Shown here: positions 21,701-36,100 of the stretch, piece after piece | Layout: every line of letters begins with the position of its first letter | How positions within the stretch are numbered: position 1 is the stretch's first letter | NCBI GenBank assembly: GCA_963989385.1 | Contig: OZ022503.1 | Coordinates: 92,762,638 to 92,826,637, forward strand | Source: Ctena decussata | Lineage: Eukaryota; Mollusca; Bivalvia; Lucinida; Lucinidae | Reading direction: 5' to 3' | DNA: 64,000 nucleotides | The notes under the pieces: generated by a model | Told to the model about the DNA's origin: nothing | Database searches by the model: none | Seen by the model: the letters and a program-made list of their open reading frames with translations, nothing else | Made by a program: the position numbers and the translations under genes

Positions 21701-24700
21701 AGAGCTGTAGAAAAGCTGCGTATTACTTAAATTTAAGTCCAATCCATCTTAAACATAAAGACGCAGCTATTCTACAGCTTTAAAAAGCTGCGTATTTAAA
21801 TTTTCAACAATTGCCTCACCTAAAACTGAGATTTTGTTTTGCCATCTTGGACTATATACAATATCTAGGGTTGTGGCATGTCGGTTGGGTACAGTTTATT
21901 TTTGTTAATTTTCTATCTTTTGTTTCTAATGATTTTGAGCACAAAGGGAAAATTTGTTCTACAAATTAGAATTGCATGAAGATCAACATGTTTGGTTTAA
22001 ATTACGGAAAAATGAATATCTGAACATTAGCATCACACATGGACACAGGGGCCTAGCTACATTTGTTTGCTTAATAATTTGAATTGATTGGGTGCATATT
22101 TTATAAAGAAAATAAAGAAACGCAGCTTTTACGCAGCTCTGTAGAGCTGCGTAAATTCATCAACATTTATCTGGTATTATGTAATATTAAGCAATATTAC
22201 CTTGTTGCTATGGCAATTTTCCCTGAGGGGGCCATGTGGCATAAAAATCTTTCCAAAAAACTTTTTAAGCCATCATTTTTGGAGAGTCAAGTAAAAAGAA
22301 AACAGTGACTTTAAGGCTAAACATGTGGAGATAATGTTTGTAACTTGTTCATTTTCACTGGATTTGGATTCTGGTAAGATTTAATTTTTCTAGAATTTCA
22401 TTTTGTTCTTAATCTTATAAATTTTGCATTATTTAAGACCACAGACAGATAGATAAACTGACATACAAGCTGACAGACAGACAGGCAGGCATGCATGCAG
22501 GTAAACCCCCCCCAGTGACCTCCCACACACACACACAAAATGGGAAAGACTTGAATTTGAATTCCTTTTGATTGTTTTCCCCCTAAATTCATCATTATCT
22601 GTGAGTAAAAGTCAAGGGAATGGGATAAACACTGAAATTTAGTAGTTTTATGCTCAGTTTGTATTTTTGTTACTGCATGATATCTAGTCAGCTATCTGAT
22701 AATTTATCATATCACTGTTGTTACCTTTTAAAGGTGTTTGTATAGCACTGTTTTATTATATTAAATTCTATTTGTTTTTATTTTTGACCTTTCTGTTTTT
22801 CTGTCCTCATCCAGAACTTTTAAAGACGCAGGTTTCTGACAGATACGCAGCTTTTACGCAGGTTTGTTTTTCAAGCAGTAGAAACGCAGCTTTGACCTAA
22901 AGCTGCGTTGAAGCTGCGGAAACGCAGCTTTTACGCGGCTTTGACCTAAAGCTGCGGAAACGCAGCTTTAACGCGGCTATAACGCAGCTTTGTCATAAAG
23001 CTGCGTTTTAGCTGCAGAAACGCAGCTTTAACGCAGGTCTGAATCAGAGCTGTAGAAAAGCTGCGCAGAAGCTTCGCAAAAGCCGGCGGTATTGGCACCT
23101 GCGGAAAAGCTGCGTTTCTGCAGCTTAAACGCAGCTTTTGAGTTTGTTGCAGCTTTTATGTGCCTCTGCGTTAAAGCTGCATTAGAGCTTCGCTAAAGCT
23201 GCGTAAAAGCCGGCTTTTCTGCAGGTTTGTATAAAGCTGCGTTAAAGCCGGCTTTTCTGCAGCTCTGCGGAAAAGCTAGCTTTTCTACAGCTTAAATACG
23301 CAGGTGCCAATACCGCCGGCTTTTGCGAAGCTTCTGCGCAGCTTTCAAAGCTGCGCTAAAGCTGTAGAAAAGCTGGGTTTTTTTCGCAAGGGTGGGAGGT
23401 TCTTATGTACAGTTAAAATCAGATAAAAACATGTTGTTCACAATCACGGTCTAAGGATACCTGCACTGACAAGGAGCTTGAAGTCACCCAGAGTTAGGGC
23501 TGGCTAATCGAAGCCAAAATGGTAATCGATTATCGGTCCGGTCATTTCGATAATTAACCAATTAGTAATCGCTGAAAATGAAAATTGAAAATGGGTATCT
23601 TTAGAAGCTTCGGTGGCACAGATTTGTGCTAAAGCGTTTTGACAAGGTACTCTATCAAACAAAACAGTTGATAACTATTCAAATTATCAATTACCTTTGA
23701 TTAAATCTTGTCTTCTGATATGCCAATCCATGCTAACTGGCTTCCTAATTGGCAGCTAATTGACAAAACAAGCGACCATCTTGTTCTATTCAGATTCAGA
23801 TAAGCAACCTTCGGTAGTTGGTAGTACCTACTTTTAGTACAACTACCGGGACAACATCTATCGATTTGCGTGTTAATAAGGACCTTATTCTAATCATTTT
23901 ATTAAAAAGACTGGATTAAAATTATAAGAAAGGCTACTGAACTGATAAAATGTTGCGGGTTTTGCGCAAAGCATTAACTTGGTCGTCTGAACTGACCAGA
24001 ACACAACGGGTTTATGCTATTCGTTACAACCTATTCACCCTATCACAAATACTCTTCAACATTTCCGGTTGGTCTCCGAGACTTCCGTTTTCGTTTGGAA
24101 GGAAATAAGAAGTGAATAACGAGAGAAATTTCTAATATTTTATTGCAGAAAGTGACAGGACATTTTCAGCAGGTAATCGATTACTTAATTTCGTCGATCG
24201 ATAATTGTTTTCGTTTTGCTTATCGACCAATTAACCGATATTTCGATTAATCGTGCCAGCCCTACCCAGAGTCGGTGCTGATATGACATTCGCAGGCAGA
24301 CATACAGTTCCATGGAAAGGGTACTTTACCCTTAGCTTCTGAGGTCATACATCCTGGAGTTATGGAACTATGACGAATGTTAGCCCGGCAGTGGCGGCTA
24401 ATTGATGTGTTGTTGTACAACAGGGCTCTCACACCCCTTTTTGGGAATGGGGCCGGGGCCTTTAGAATTGGGAAAAATAGGGTCGTTTTGTCTAAAATTG
24501 GGAAAATTTCATTGTTTTATGTGAAGTTTTCATTGTCAGACCAACACAATTTACATATGGTATTGTTATATTTGCAGAGGAATCCAGTCAGTAAGCAGAC
24601 ATTGATCTAGCAGATAGTGAATCATAATAAACTTTATCAAATAGTTAGGATATTAGATAATAACAAAACTATTTGTGTGTGTTGAGTTTTTCTTTCTTTC

Positions 24701-27136
24701 CTTTGAACTGGCAACTTCCCTATCTTGCCACTCTCAAACTGGAGACAAGACTGGGAGCTAGAAAAAAAGTGTTTCAATATAACAACAGTACAACACTCTA
24801 GGTTTGAAGCATCTGTGAACTTAAGCATAATGTGAAGTTGAGAGAAAGTGGACTGTCACAATGCAGAACATGACAAAACTTTCAGTCCTGCAAGTACAAA
24901 ACATCCACAGTATACTAACTCTTGGATGTCCCGGTAATCCTGTTTATGATTTTGGATATGGCCGAAAATGTCTGTGAAAATCGATTCAGGTACGAAACGC
25001 AAAAACAGCAGAATCATCCATCATAGGTGAAAATTCTGATCAAATTGTAGCATTAGAAGGCTTTAGATTAAAGAATAAGTCAAAATATTGTTCACCACAA
25101 CAATATTGGCCCTTGAAGCAAAGAAAATATTAACATATTGCAGCGAAAATCGCTAGGCTATTCACCCTCTAATGAAAGGGAAGTAACTCTAACAGTACAT
25201 GATAAAACCTGGCACCACTTTCCAGTAACAAAACATGACGATCGTGATTGAAAATGTAATCGCTTCCCGATTTTTAAAGTTCTAAATTATGTTAACATTT
25301 GTAGTTTTAGGTGGTTTTTAATACATTTTGCATTGATGCAACTGCAGTATTCTTGGACCAAACAGACTCAGTCAGATTGGGAATTTTTCATCTGGAATTG
25401 GGAAAAAAACATACTTTTTGGCATTGGGAATGGGGCCGAATTTCAGCCCCAAATTTCGGTGATCGAGAGCCCTGTACAACATAAATAACACAGGATCCTG
25501 AAAAAGAGTATGCACGTCCATAAAATAAATGAAATGAACGAAAACTAATCAGATTACAAAGATAATCAGCATAGACAGTCTCAGTGCCAGGAGATGCAGC
25601 CTGACTTGTGAGCCTCTTGGAGACAATTATCATGCGCCAGCCATTTATAACCATTTTTTATTCCCGTCATATGTCACAATCTCTTCTTATTGATTGGCTT
25701 TTGATATCAAGTTATCAGGCTTGTCCAGCAAGATAATTGTCGCTTATGTGAAGCTCATAATTTATTGTTTATTTGTTCTGCAAGTAATGATAAATAGGAT
25801 AACATGTATACTGTCGGAGAAAGCTGGCACGGATATGTCGCTGTTAAAACTTACTGCCTATAGAGTTTATAGGCCACGCTTATCGTTGACATTGTTTTAG
25901 GAAGCCTTTGATCTATTATTTTCGGCATAAGTGCAGGCCCTATTAAATAGCCGAAAATATCATAGAATATCGATACGGACTGATCATATCGCAATATGTA
26001 TCGTTTTCAGATCATATAGTAATACCCTTGCGAAAATTAAACGCAGCTCTGTATAAAAGCTGCGCAAAAGCCGGCTTTTCTGCAGCTTTTCTGCGTATTT
26101 TTTAAAAAGCTGTAGAAAAGCTGCGTTTCTTTTCAGACCTGCGGAAAAGCTGTACATTTTTTCAAATAGCTGTGCAAAAGCTGTACTTTTTTGTGTGAGC
26201 TGCGCAGAAGCTGGATATTTAATTTGGTTAATTTCAGAAAGCTGCGTCTTTAAATCTAAAAGCTGTAGAAAAGCTGAATATTCTTTTTTATTCAACAAAT
26301 AAATCATAAAGATAAAATCTGCAGCTCCTGAGAGCTGTAGAAAAGCTGCGTATTACTTAAATTTAAGACCAAACCATCTTAAACATAAAGACGCAGCTAT
26401 TCTACAGCTTTAAAAAGCTGCGTATTTAAATTTTCAACAATTGCCTCACCTAAAACTGAGATTTTGTTTTGCCATCTTGGACTATATACAATATCTAGGG
26501 TTGTGGCATGTCGGTTGGGTATGGTATATTTTTGTTAATTTTCTATCTTTTGTTTCTAATGATTTTGAGCACAAAGGGAAAATTTGTTCTACAAATTGGA
26601 ATTGCATGAAGATCAACATGTTTGGTTTAAATTACGGAAAAATGAATATCTGAACATTAGCATCACACATGGACACAGGGGCCTAGCTACATTTTTTTGC
26701 TTAATAATTTGAATTGATTGGGTGCATATTTTATAAAGAAAATAAAGAAACGCAGCTTTTACGCAGCTCTGAAGAGCTGCGTAAATTCATCAACATTAAT
26801 CTGGTATTATGTAATATTAAGCAATATTACCTTGTTGCTATGGCAATTTTCCCTGAGGGGGGCCATGTGGCATAAAAATCTTTCCAAAAAACTTTTTAAG
26901 TCATCATTTATAAAGAGTCAAGTAAAAAGAAAACAGTGACTTTAAGGCTGAACATGTGGAGATAATGTTTGTAACTTGTTCATTTTCACTGGATTTGGAT
27001 TCTGGTAAGATTTAATTTTTCTAGAATTTCATTTTGTTCTTAATCTTATAAATTTTGCATTATTTAAGACCACAGACAGATAGATAAACTGACATACAAG
27101 CAGACAGACAGACAGGCAGCCATGCATTGCAGCCCG

Positions 27137-27182
<46 letters not shown>

Positions 27183-30100
27183 ACACACACACACAAAATG
27201 GGAAAGACTTGAATTTGAATTCCTTTTGATTGTTTCCCCCTAAATTCATTATTATCTGTGAGTAAAAGTCAAGGGAATGGGATAAGCACTGAAATTTAAT
27301 AGTTTTATGCTCAGTTTGTATTTTTGTTACTGCATGATTTCTAGTCAGCTATCTGATAATTTACAATATCACAATTGTTACCTTTTAAAGGTGTTTGTAT
27401 AGCACTGTTTTATTATATTAAATTCTATTTGTTTTTATTTTTGACCTTTCTGTTTTTCTGTCCTCATCCAGAACTTTTAAAGACGCAGGTTTCTGACAGA
27501 TACGCAGCTTTTACGCAGGTTTGCTTTTCAAGTAGTAGAAACGCAGCTTTGACCTAAAGCTGCGTTGAAGCTGCGGAAACGCAGCTTTTACGCGGCTTTG
27601 ACCTAAAGCTGCGTTGAAGCTGCGGAAACGCAGCTTTTACGCAGCTATAACGCAGCTTTGTCATAAAGCTGCGTTTTAGCTGCCGAAACGCAGCTTTAAC
27701 GCAGGTCTGAATCAGAGCTGTAGAAAAGCTGCGCAGAAGCTTCGCAAAAGCCGGCGGTATTGGCACCTGCGGAAAAGCTGCGTTTCTGCAGCTTAAACGC
27801 AGCTTTTGAGTTTGACGCAGCTTTTATGTGCCTCTGCGTTAAAGCTGCGTTAGAGCTTCGCTAAAGCTGCGTAAAAGCCGGCTTTTCTGCAGGTTTGTTT
27901 AAAGCTGCGTTAAAGCCGGCTTTTCTGCAGCTCTGCAGAAAACTAGCTTTTCTGCAGCTTAAATACGCAGGTGCCATTACCGCCGGCTTTTGCGAAGCTT
28001 CTGCGCAGCTTTTAAAGCTGCGCTAAAGCTGTAGAAAAGCTGCGTTTTTTTCGCAAGGGTAAACCGATATACCAATTTTATTGCACATCCCTAATATTTG
28101 TATGCCTGTTGAAATCAGGCCATGTCATTTTATGATGCTGGCATAGTGTACATCCAATGTTCCTCCAGTTTACATCCAATGAGGGTTTTTTATTCCGGGT
28201 TTGGATAGGTTCAAGATATTTTCTGTTAGAAAATATCTTGAACCTATCCTAACCTAATTTTCTTGACCCTATCCTAGGAAAGGTTCAAGATATTTTCTGT
28301 TGGAAAATATCTTGAACCTATCCTGACCTGAAAATCTGCTATTTTCAGCTCATATACGAGACCCAAACAATGTTGCGCACACACTACAGAACCTACGCAT
28401 CAGCATGGTTGACATGAACAGTCATACATCATCACCAGCTGCAGCTAGGAAAATAATGAATGATGCCGTTAACAATGCACAGCTACAGATGGCTGAGGGT
28501 AACCGTGGCAACGTAATGACCATAGGCAACTATGACCTGCAGCTGAGTGGTAAGTATGCTATTACCGGTTAAAAAAAAGATATACTAATATAAAAATAGT
28601 ATGCTGATGCAAGTGTTGTGTTAGTATCTGTTGTAAGTAGAAGAAAAGAAAAGTATGCAGCTGCTTATCATTACAATATGCTGATGCTGGTCATGTCAGT
28701 ATTCACAAAATGATATTATTCATGAATTAAGTATGGATCTGCATTGGGGAACCCAGGATCATTTCTTCTTGTTTCTCTGTCAAAATAAGTTGTACTGGTA
28801 ATATCCCATTGTTCGCCGACCTTATATTTTTATAGTCATGTGTATGCAACTGTATTAACCATTAATATCTGGACAATCCTAAAGATTTGGACTGTCTCAG
28901 CAAACAGTGCAGACTCATATTGTAAGACTCATATTATACTGTTCTTAATGAGCAGTCTGATCCTTCTCTTGTCTGAAGTAAGGTTTTGTCTATTTGTTTT
29001 AATGTTCCTGATATCTCAAGGTGCCGTGGTTGAGTGGTTAGAGATGCTCGATTACTGAGGAAAAGGTCAAAGGTTCGAATCTGGGTTTGGTTGAGGGTTC
29101 GAATCTGGGTGCGGCCAGACTCTCTCAGACACAGCAGTAAATGGAGACCTGTTTCAAATCAGGGAAGGATAAGGCAGCAAAGGGAGAAGGATGAGCTCCA
29201 CCTTCCAAAATTATGCTGTGGCCAGGTACACTGGGCCTTTAACCCCCCACTGCCCTTACAGCTGTTAGGAAACCTTTACCTATACCTCAAGTTTTTTCTT
29301 GCTTTTTTTCCAGCCTCCACACCATGGTTTGAAGCGTACAGAGAATGTTTCCTGAAGTTTTTACCACCATCTGACCATGAGTTCTTGAAGCATTGTCTAG
29401 GCTGTATCCTTACATTAGCCACATCGCAAGTACAGATGCCATAGGCATATTTAAGCAGCAAAGACCCTTATTAGCCTTAAGCTTACATATCAGCCTGTGT
29501 TCAGAGCTCTAGCTACATGTAAGGTGTGTTATTGGTGATATTAGGGATAATTTTTTCAACAGTTACTGTGGACTGAATCTTACGTTATGCCTTCTCATCT
29601 GAAGCACCTTGACGAGGCAAATAAGTTAAGATACGATAACAAAATAACATGATCTAATATCATGTCACTTTAGAACTGCGCTTGCACAGATGTTATCAGG
29701 AGATGGCTTCAGAAGCAAACCTCTGAAGAGGATTGGCTACATACTGACATTGACCAAGATAACAGTGTTAGATTGGTTAAATGACGTCACCAACTTAAGT
29801 CATAATACATTTGCGACGTCAGCAAGTTCAAACAAAACTGTGTTTGCTTTTCATTGTTTTACTCTCTTTATGTCTTGAAATATTCTAATGATGCATGATA
29901 AATAGAAAACCATGAAAGTGTCTTTTGATATCAACTTATCAGGCTTGACCAGAAACATGTCAGACTTGCTTGGGAAACCTCACCATTCCGTAGCTGTTTG
30001 TGGTCTCGCCTGATAAACTTGATATCAAAAGACACAAACATGGTATTCTCTATATCTAGTTAAACATAAATACTAAACATAGATATTTGTCTTGCACATT

Positions 30101-33100
30101 CACACTTTAGTCCATTATTATGAACCAAAAACATTATCCTTAACCCAAATGCAGGTGTTTTTGTTGTATCATCTAATCATCAGGACCCTCTTGGAATGTT
30201 CAGTACCCTATCTAGCTCCCAGCAACAACAACAGACTCAGTTTCCTAACAAACTTCCTCATTGGTTCTGTCCAAATATTCTCAAATATTACGTTCTCATT
30301 CACGATGTTGTTGAGGTGGAAACATCAAAGTAAGTACAATGGACCCGCTTTACAACGACATCATGTATTCCCAAAAAAAATTGACATTAAACTGAATTTG
30401 CTGTTGTAAAGAATGAATATTAAGAACAATTTGGCCATTCTGTGCATATCAAAATGACATTATACAGAATTTTGCTGTTGTAAAGAGTGCCATTGTAAAG
30501 AGGGTTGACTGTACCATCCCTCCCACAAACACATAGCCACCCACTTTCATTGGAACAGGTGTATGAACCACCAGGGCTTACCATTTTTAAAATTATGACT
30601 AAAGGTCTGAGGCAGAAAGATTGTCGACCCAGCAGATGCTGATCCTAGAAAAGCAGTCTGTAAGGACTACAGTGCATGTAATCTACAGATCTGGGATTCA
30701 TTCTGTCCTAGGTCAGAATCTTCTGAAGCTGCTAAATGAGCTGTGACATGACAAAACCAACAAAGAGGCATGTGCGCTCAGTGAAGACTCATATCAGCCA
30801 GGGCATTTGTCCAGTCTGATCAGAGTCTTTGCTTTGCACTTGAAGGGTAGCACAGGGTCTAAGCTACCTCCATGCCAACAGTGAAGAAACTGATCAGACT
30901 GGGCAGATGTCCAGGCTGATCTGAGTCTTTGATGGGCACACATGCCACTTAGTTGGCTCAAATCATTTTATCCTCAACAATATCTTACCCATTCCTCTTT
31001 CAGTCTCATATGACTGAAATATTGTTAAAAGGCCAGAAAAAGCTAGTTATTCATCAAGCCATAGCCATTCTGCCAATTGTTTTACTGTGTAGCATGCAAC
31101 TAGCTGAAGGGAGACGTGTGTACAATGTAGTACTTTTTGTCAGCTTCATCATTAGCATTGGTATCAGTGGTGTTAACTTTCGTTGCGCACAGACAAGTGA
31201 GATATGGCCTTCCACAGATTCTTCAGTCAGTCAAGTCTGTAAGAAGTCAAATGTGAAAATATACTTGAGTGTATTGAAAAAGTATTTCATAGAAATGCTT
31301 GTTTCCATAATCCATGTATATACATATTCCATGTTTGAAGTGTATATTCACAGAGCCGAAGCAATCTATCAGAGTATGAAGTCAACATTTGGTCATCAGT
31401 CCTGTCACTTGCTGCAGATTAACTCCCGGTCCTTAACTGCTCTGGGTACCATGACAACAGATGCTAACCTCCCTGACCCCTGGAGTCAATTTCTCACTAA
31501 ACAGCCTGAGACTGTGGTAAGTTTTTGTGGATAGTAAAGTCAAGTCAATACTAAGTTTAACACATTAACAGTTGATTTTTGCTATGACAACACACACTAA
31601 CTTGTTTGACCTTGACAGAGTTTTATGTCCTTGAATTTGTATAGAGTGGTAAGTTTATATTTGAGCCATCTCCTGAGAAGGTATGATCAGACTGCTTTCA
31701 ATGCTGGCACTTTATAGAATATTCTTTGATTGAGTATATTTGCAGATGAGAAAATGCAGGAATGGTTGAAGAGGTCTAGGATAATGAGTGAAATTACAAT
31801 AGTGTAATAAGTCTACTAGAAGATGTTTTTATGTCCCCTTAGGGATAGCCCAAAATATGTATAAAGTCACTCTTGTGCAATTGTTTTTAGATAGTTTCTC
31901 CTTCAAAAACTGTCCTACGAATCTGGATTTTTTGGGGCTGTTTTGGAGGGGAAAACTTGATTTATAGCCAAATAAATGTTTTATCAGACCACCAGAGTCT
32001 GTATATTGGCAGAAAATGCTACTGACTCTTCTCTTGATATGGCTCATCTATTGAATAGCTGCTTCTTGGCCTGTAGTCAACTATAGTGAACCTTGGTGAT
32101 ACACTAACCCTTCTACCCTTGGTGCTGTAGTATGACTAGTTAGTTGGTCTGAGCGGGCTCCAGATAAGAGGAGTATACTGGTACCTGAACCTCTTTATTA
32201 CACCGTAATTTGGGTCTAAACCTTTTTATGCCCCTGAAGGGCCTTCGTGTGGTGTTTTAGAATTGCATTGTCTGTCTGTCTGTCCATCCATTACAATGTG
32301 TGTCCGAGATAACTAAAAAACTACCGAAGCAAATTTAATCAAACTTCACCTACAGGTTTAATGAGAAGGTATGCCACACACAAAATTTAGGCTCCTACGA
32401 CCAAGATCAAGGTCAGAACTAAAGGCATGGGTGAAAGTTTTCAGGATTTTTCCTGAATTCAGGATTTTTGAGGCCAACTGTCCCTATATAAAGTATAGGA
32501 AAACTCCTCATTTCAGTATTATAAACCATTGATTTCAGGATTTTGCTATTTTGGAACTTTCACCCATGTAATGGGCATAGGTTAAATTGTGTGTCCGGGA
32601 TAACTAAAAACCTGTTGATTAAAATTTTTAAAGTAAACCGTAATAAGAAGGTGTGTTGGGCACAGATTTTAGGTTCCCACAACCAAGGTCAAGATAATGA
32701 TCAAAGGTCAAAAGTCCATTCATGTATCAGTTATAATATAAAGCATGGAGAACAGAAAAAAAGTCTTTAAATTGTAATCTGATACTTCTCTGATGTGGAG
32801 CTAGTTAAGTGGGAGTTGTGTGCTCAGCCTGAGTGTATCTGCTTTCTAGTACTCTGCCAGACTGTTTTCTTGTTTCACTTGTAGCCGACGGTTCTGGGGC
32901 CGTATGTATGAAATGACTTAAGTGGTTGCTATGCAGTTGCTACGGCTGAATTTCTATAAAGGAGATTCCCTATAACTATGAAATTTGCTCTGGAGGAACA
33001 GTCTGATAAAGACTGTTCCTCCAGAGCAAATTTCATAGTTGTAGGGAACTCCCTTCATAGAAATTTAGCTTTAGCAACAGCATAGCAGCGACTTAAGTGG

Positions 33101-36100
33101 TTTTATAAATACGACCCCTTATTCTTGGTTTAAGAACTATATAGGGACATATATTTATTTACCGTATAATGGGAAATTTTCACGTCGCCTAATTTTCGCG
33201 GAATTTCGCGGTCGGTAGCGATCCGCGAAAATTATACTCCGCAAAATATTTTCCAAGTTTGTACATAATAGTAATAGGAAATTTGAATCGTCCGGATGTA
33301 TGGTTTGCGGTATTTAAAGCGCCTCACAAAACCTTTTGAGTAAGTAGCTATAGAGATATTATTTTCGGCGCAATTATGTAGGCTGGTAATTAGCAGGTAA
33401 TTACAATTTGAACAGGCTGTCACTTTTTTCGCTTGATTAACGGTCACTTTTACCTGATTATGCAAGTACAATTGAATTACTTTTATTTGACTGTGACATC
33501 TGTTTGTTTTTATCCTGAACAACAGCCATTCTATCGATTGCTCGCATATTTCAGATGACTGTTTCTGTGTACTAAACATTGATTTGTACAAATGCCTATC
33601 TTACGTTTTTTTGAATGGATGGGTATCCGCCCAAACCCAAAAGAAGCCGATTGTATCTAAACAAATGTGTTCATAACAAAGTAATTACAGTTTCTATAGG
33701 TATCTCTCTCCTTCTACATGTACATCTTGATTTTCAGTCAAGCCAATATTTTACAGGACAAACACAATTTTTATTTTCGTGGATATTCACATCCGCGAAA
33801 ATTAAAAACCGCAAAAATTAATCCTCATGTTTTTTGGGCAAATCCGCGAAAATTTGGCAACGCGAAAATTTTCCATTATACGGTATTCAAAATTTCATGA
33901 CAACAAATACATGTACATACAAGTATATACATGTGCCAATGGATTGGACGTAGGCATTGCCTATATTTGTCCTCTCCTTTTGATGACGCAATACAGATAC
34001 ACACATATACACTATGACTATTTAGGGACATCAGACTGCAGTATAATATTCTCAGTCAAATTATCTTGAAACAGTCTCTTATCAGATAAGAGTGTAAAAT
34101 TAGTAGCTAGTCTGGGACAGCACTGTTTGCATAGGCAAACAAGCACATATTCGGATGAGTATGGAAAAAGGGTACATCTCAGCTGAGAGCTAGACCCAAG
34201 TTTATTCATAAAACCTGAAATGGGCACCTACTGGCATAAATGTTCGTTGTCTCTGTCTACAGTGCTGATATGTGTGTTCATCTGTTCTTATGAAAACATT
34301 CTCTGTTTGATATAGTCTTTTCTTCTCAGTGACACTCTGAGGAATACCCAAATAATATTTTATTGGAACTCCAGATTTTACCAGAAGTTATCAGAAACAA
34401 TGCAGATGTGCTGTTCAAGTACTTGCTTTATGAAAACCAGTGTCCTTTAAGAATAATTATATTCATTTGAATAAATATGAGATTTTTCTGATACAGGTTG
34501 AATGACTTGGCCTACTCCTCTCCCACCTGTCACTTTTCACCGCATCCTATAGTGTTTTGTTATTCTTATTATAGTACAAAAACAGAACAACTCTTATAAA
34601 ATGTTTTCCAGAAAAGACCCCAAAAAGCTAGATATTTTATAGCCTGGGTAAGTTTGGTGGGGTAGCATTCTTTACTTTTCAGCTTACTGAGTTTTGAAAT
34701 TTTGAATTGATTTGAATGAAATTTTTGTTTAATATTTATCAGCTACATGATTTCTGTTTTCTGTGTTTTATTGTCAGCTGTTAATGTGCTCTGGCATGCC
34801 TGAGTGTTGGTTTATAGAGGGCTTCCCTATTTGAGCCGGGACACGAGAAAACCAACAATGTGGTTGTGCGCCTTGCGCAGACTCAGATCAGCCTGGGCAT
34901 CCACCTGGTCTGGTCAGACTCTTTTCTTAGTATGTAAAAGGTAGCTAAGGGACTAAGCTACCTCCATGCGGACAGCGAAGACTCTGATCAGATTGGGCGG
35001 ATGCCCAGGCTGATCTGAGTCTGCGCTGAGCTCACAACCACTTTGTTGGTTTTCTCGCGTCGCGGCTCATTTGGTTTACACTTTTTATCTCCAATCAAAT
35101 AGGTTTGGGAGCTATAGCAGTCAGCCTGAAATCCATGTATGTTTATCTACCTTTCTGTAGACAAATGCTTGTGCACCCCATAAGTCCTACACCATGCAGT
35201 ATATTTTAATGATACTTCTTACAAATATAGAGCAGGTTTAGCAGGGGTGTCACATACAAGAATTGCTGTCTTAGCTTCTTTTTTTTTGTTATCTTTTTAA
35301 GTTACAAAAATGCTGAGGCTCCCAAATCAGTGGGTTGAATGTATAAAAAATCTTACGAATATTTAACCTTGGTACATATTGAACGGTAAAGATCACTGCA
35401 TAGGAATTCAATCTTGAATCAGTGTGGTGTCAGTGTGCTAGGTCCTGAGGGAGCTGTTGACACCCAAGGCCTTCCAACTAGGTTTTCAACAGCTCTCTTT
35501 GGACCTGGTAGATATTAGTGCTATGAAAAACCATGTTTGCTATAAAATTGCATAAATTCAACAACAATGCTGATGCATTAGAAACAGACATGTGTTTCAA
35601 TAGAAATTCTCGTGTCAGACCATTGTCAACTATTGTGATTTTTAGCTTGCCTGTTCCAATGTACAGGAAAAGCTATTGCGCAACCCCCAGCATCGCGGTT
35701 AGCGGCGACAGCATCAGCAAAATGTTAAACTTATGTGATGGGCAAGGTCTTTGTCAGACGAGCTATCCTGTACACAGGCAGGTCTTGTTTGTCAATTCTT
35801 TAGCAGCAGTTCACCAGTTCGAATCATGTTCACTAAATTTTCCACTTTGATGTCACCTGCTCTTCAAGTTTTACAATATTCAAATCTGTATAACTCTGGC
35901 ATACAAGTCTTTTATTAATAACCGCAACTCAAACTACCTGCTTGATTCTGTACAGTACTGCTCTGAAAGTTGCATAGCCAGTCATTATCAACACATGAAT
36001 TGCCATGTTAATGCATGGCTTTGTGCCTGTAAATACGGCCGTAAAGAGTTTGCAGCACAGGTATTTATATATTAATTACAGATGCATGTTGTAGATTTGT

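Noticed and set aside
22718..22900. Identical 60-codon ORF in both 2.0-kb elements (also 27375-27557)
   Set aside because: Identity is explained by recent duplication of the whole element; the composition is low-complexity and no domain is visible.
27064..27249. ORF encoding poly-glycine
   Set aside because: Translation of the poly-C tract on the opposite strand.
28840..29444. ORFs 28840-29058 and 29034-29444 as an alternative gene
   Set aside because: They run through the SINE and only the part from 29314 matches TRAPPC8 exon 3.
30953..31534. 193-codon ORF on the + strand
   Set aside because: Only its last part (31354-31516) is coding, as TRAPPC8 exon 5; the upstream part is intron and MITE sequence.
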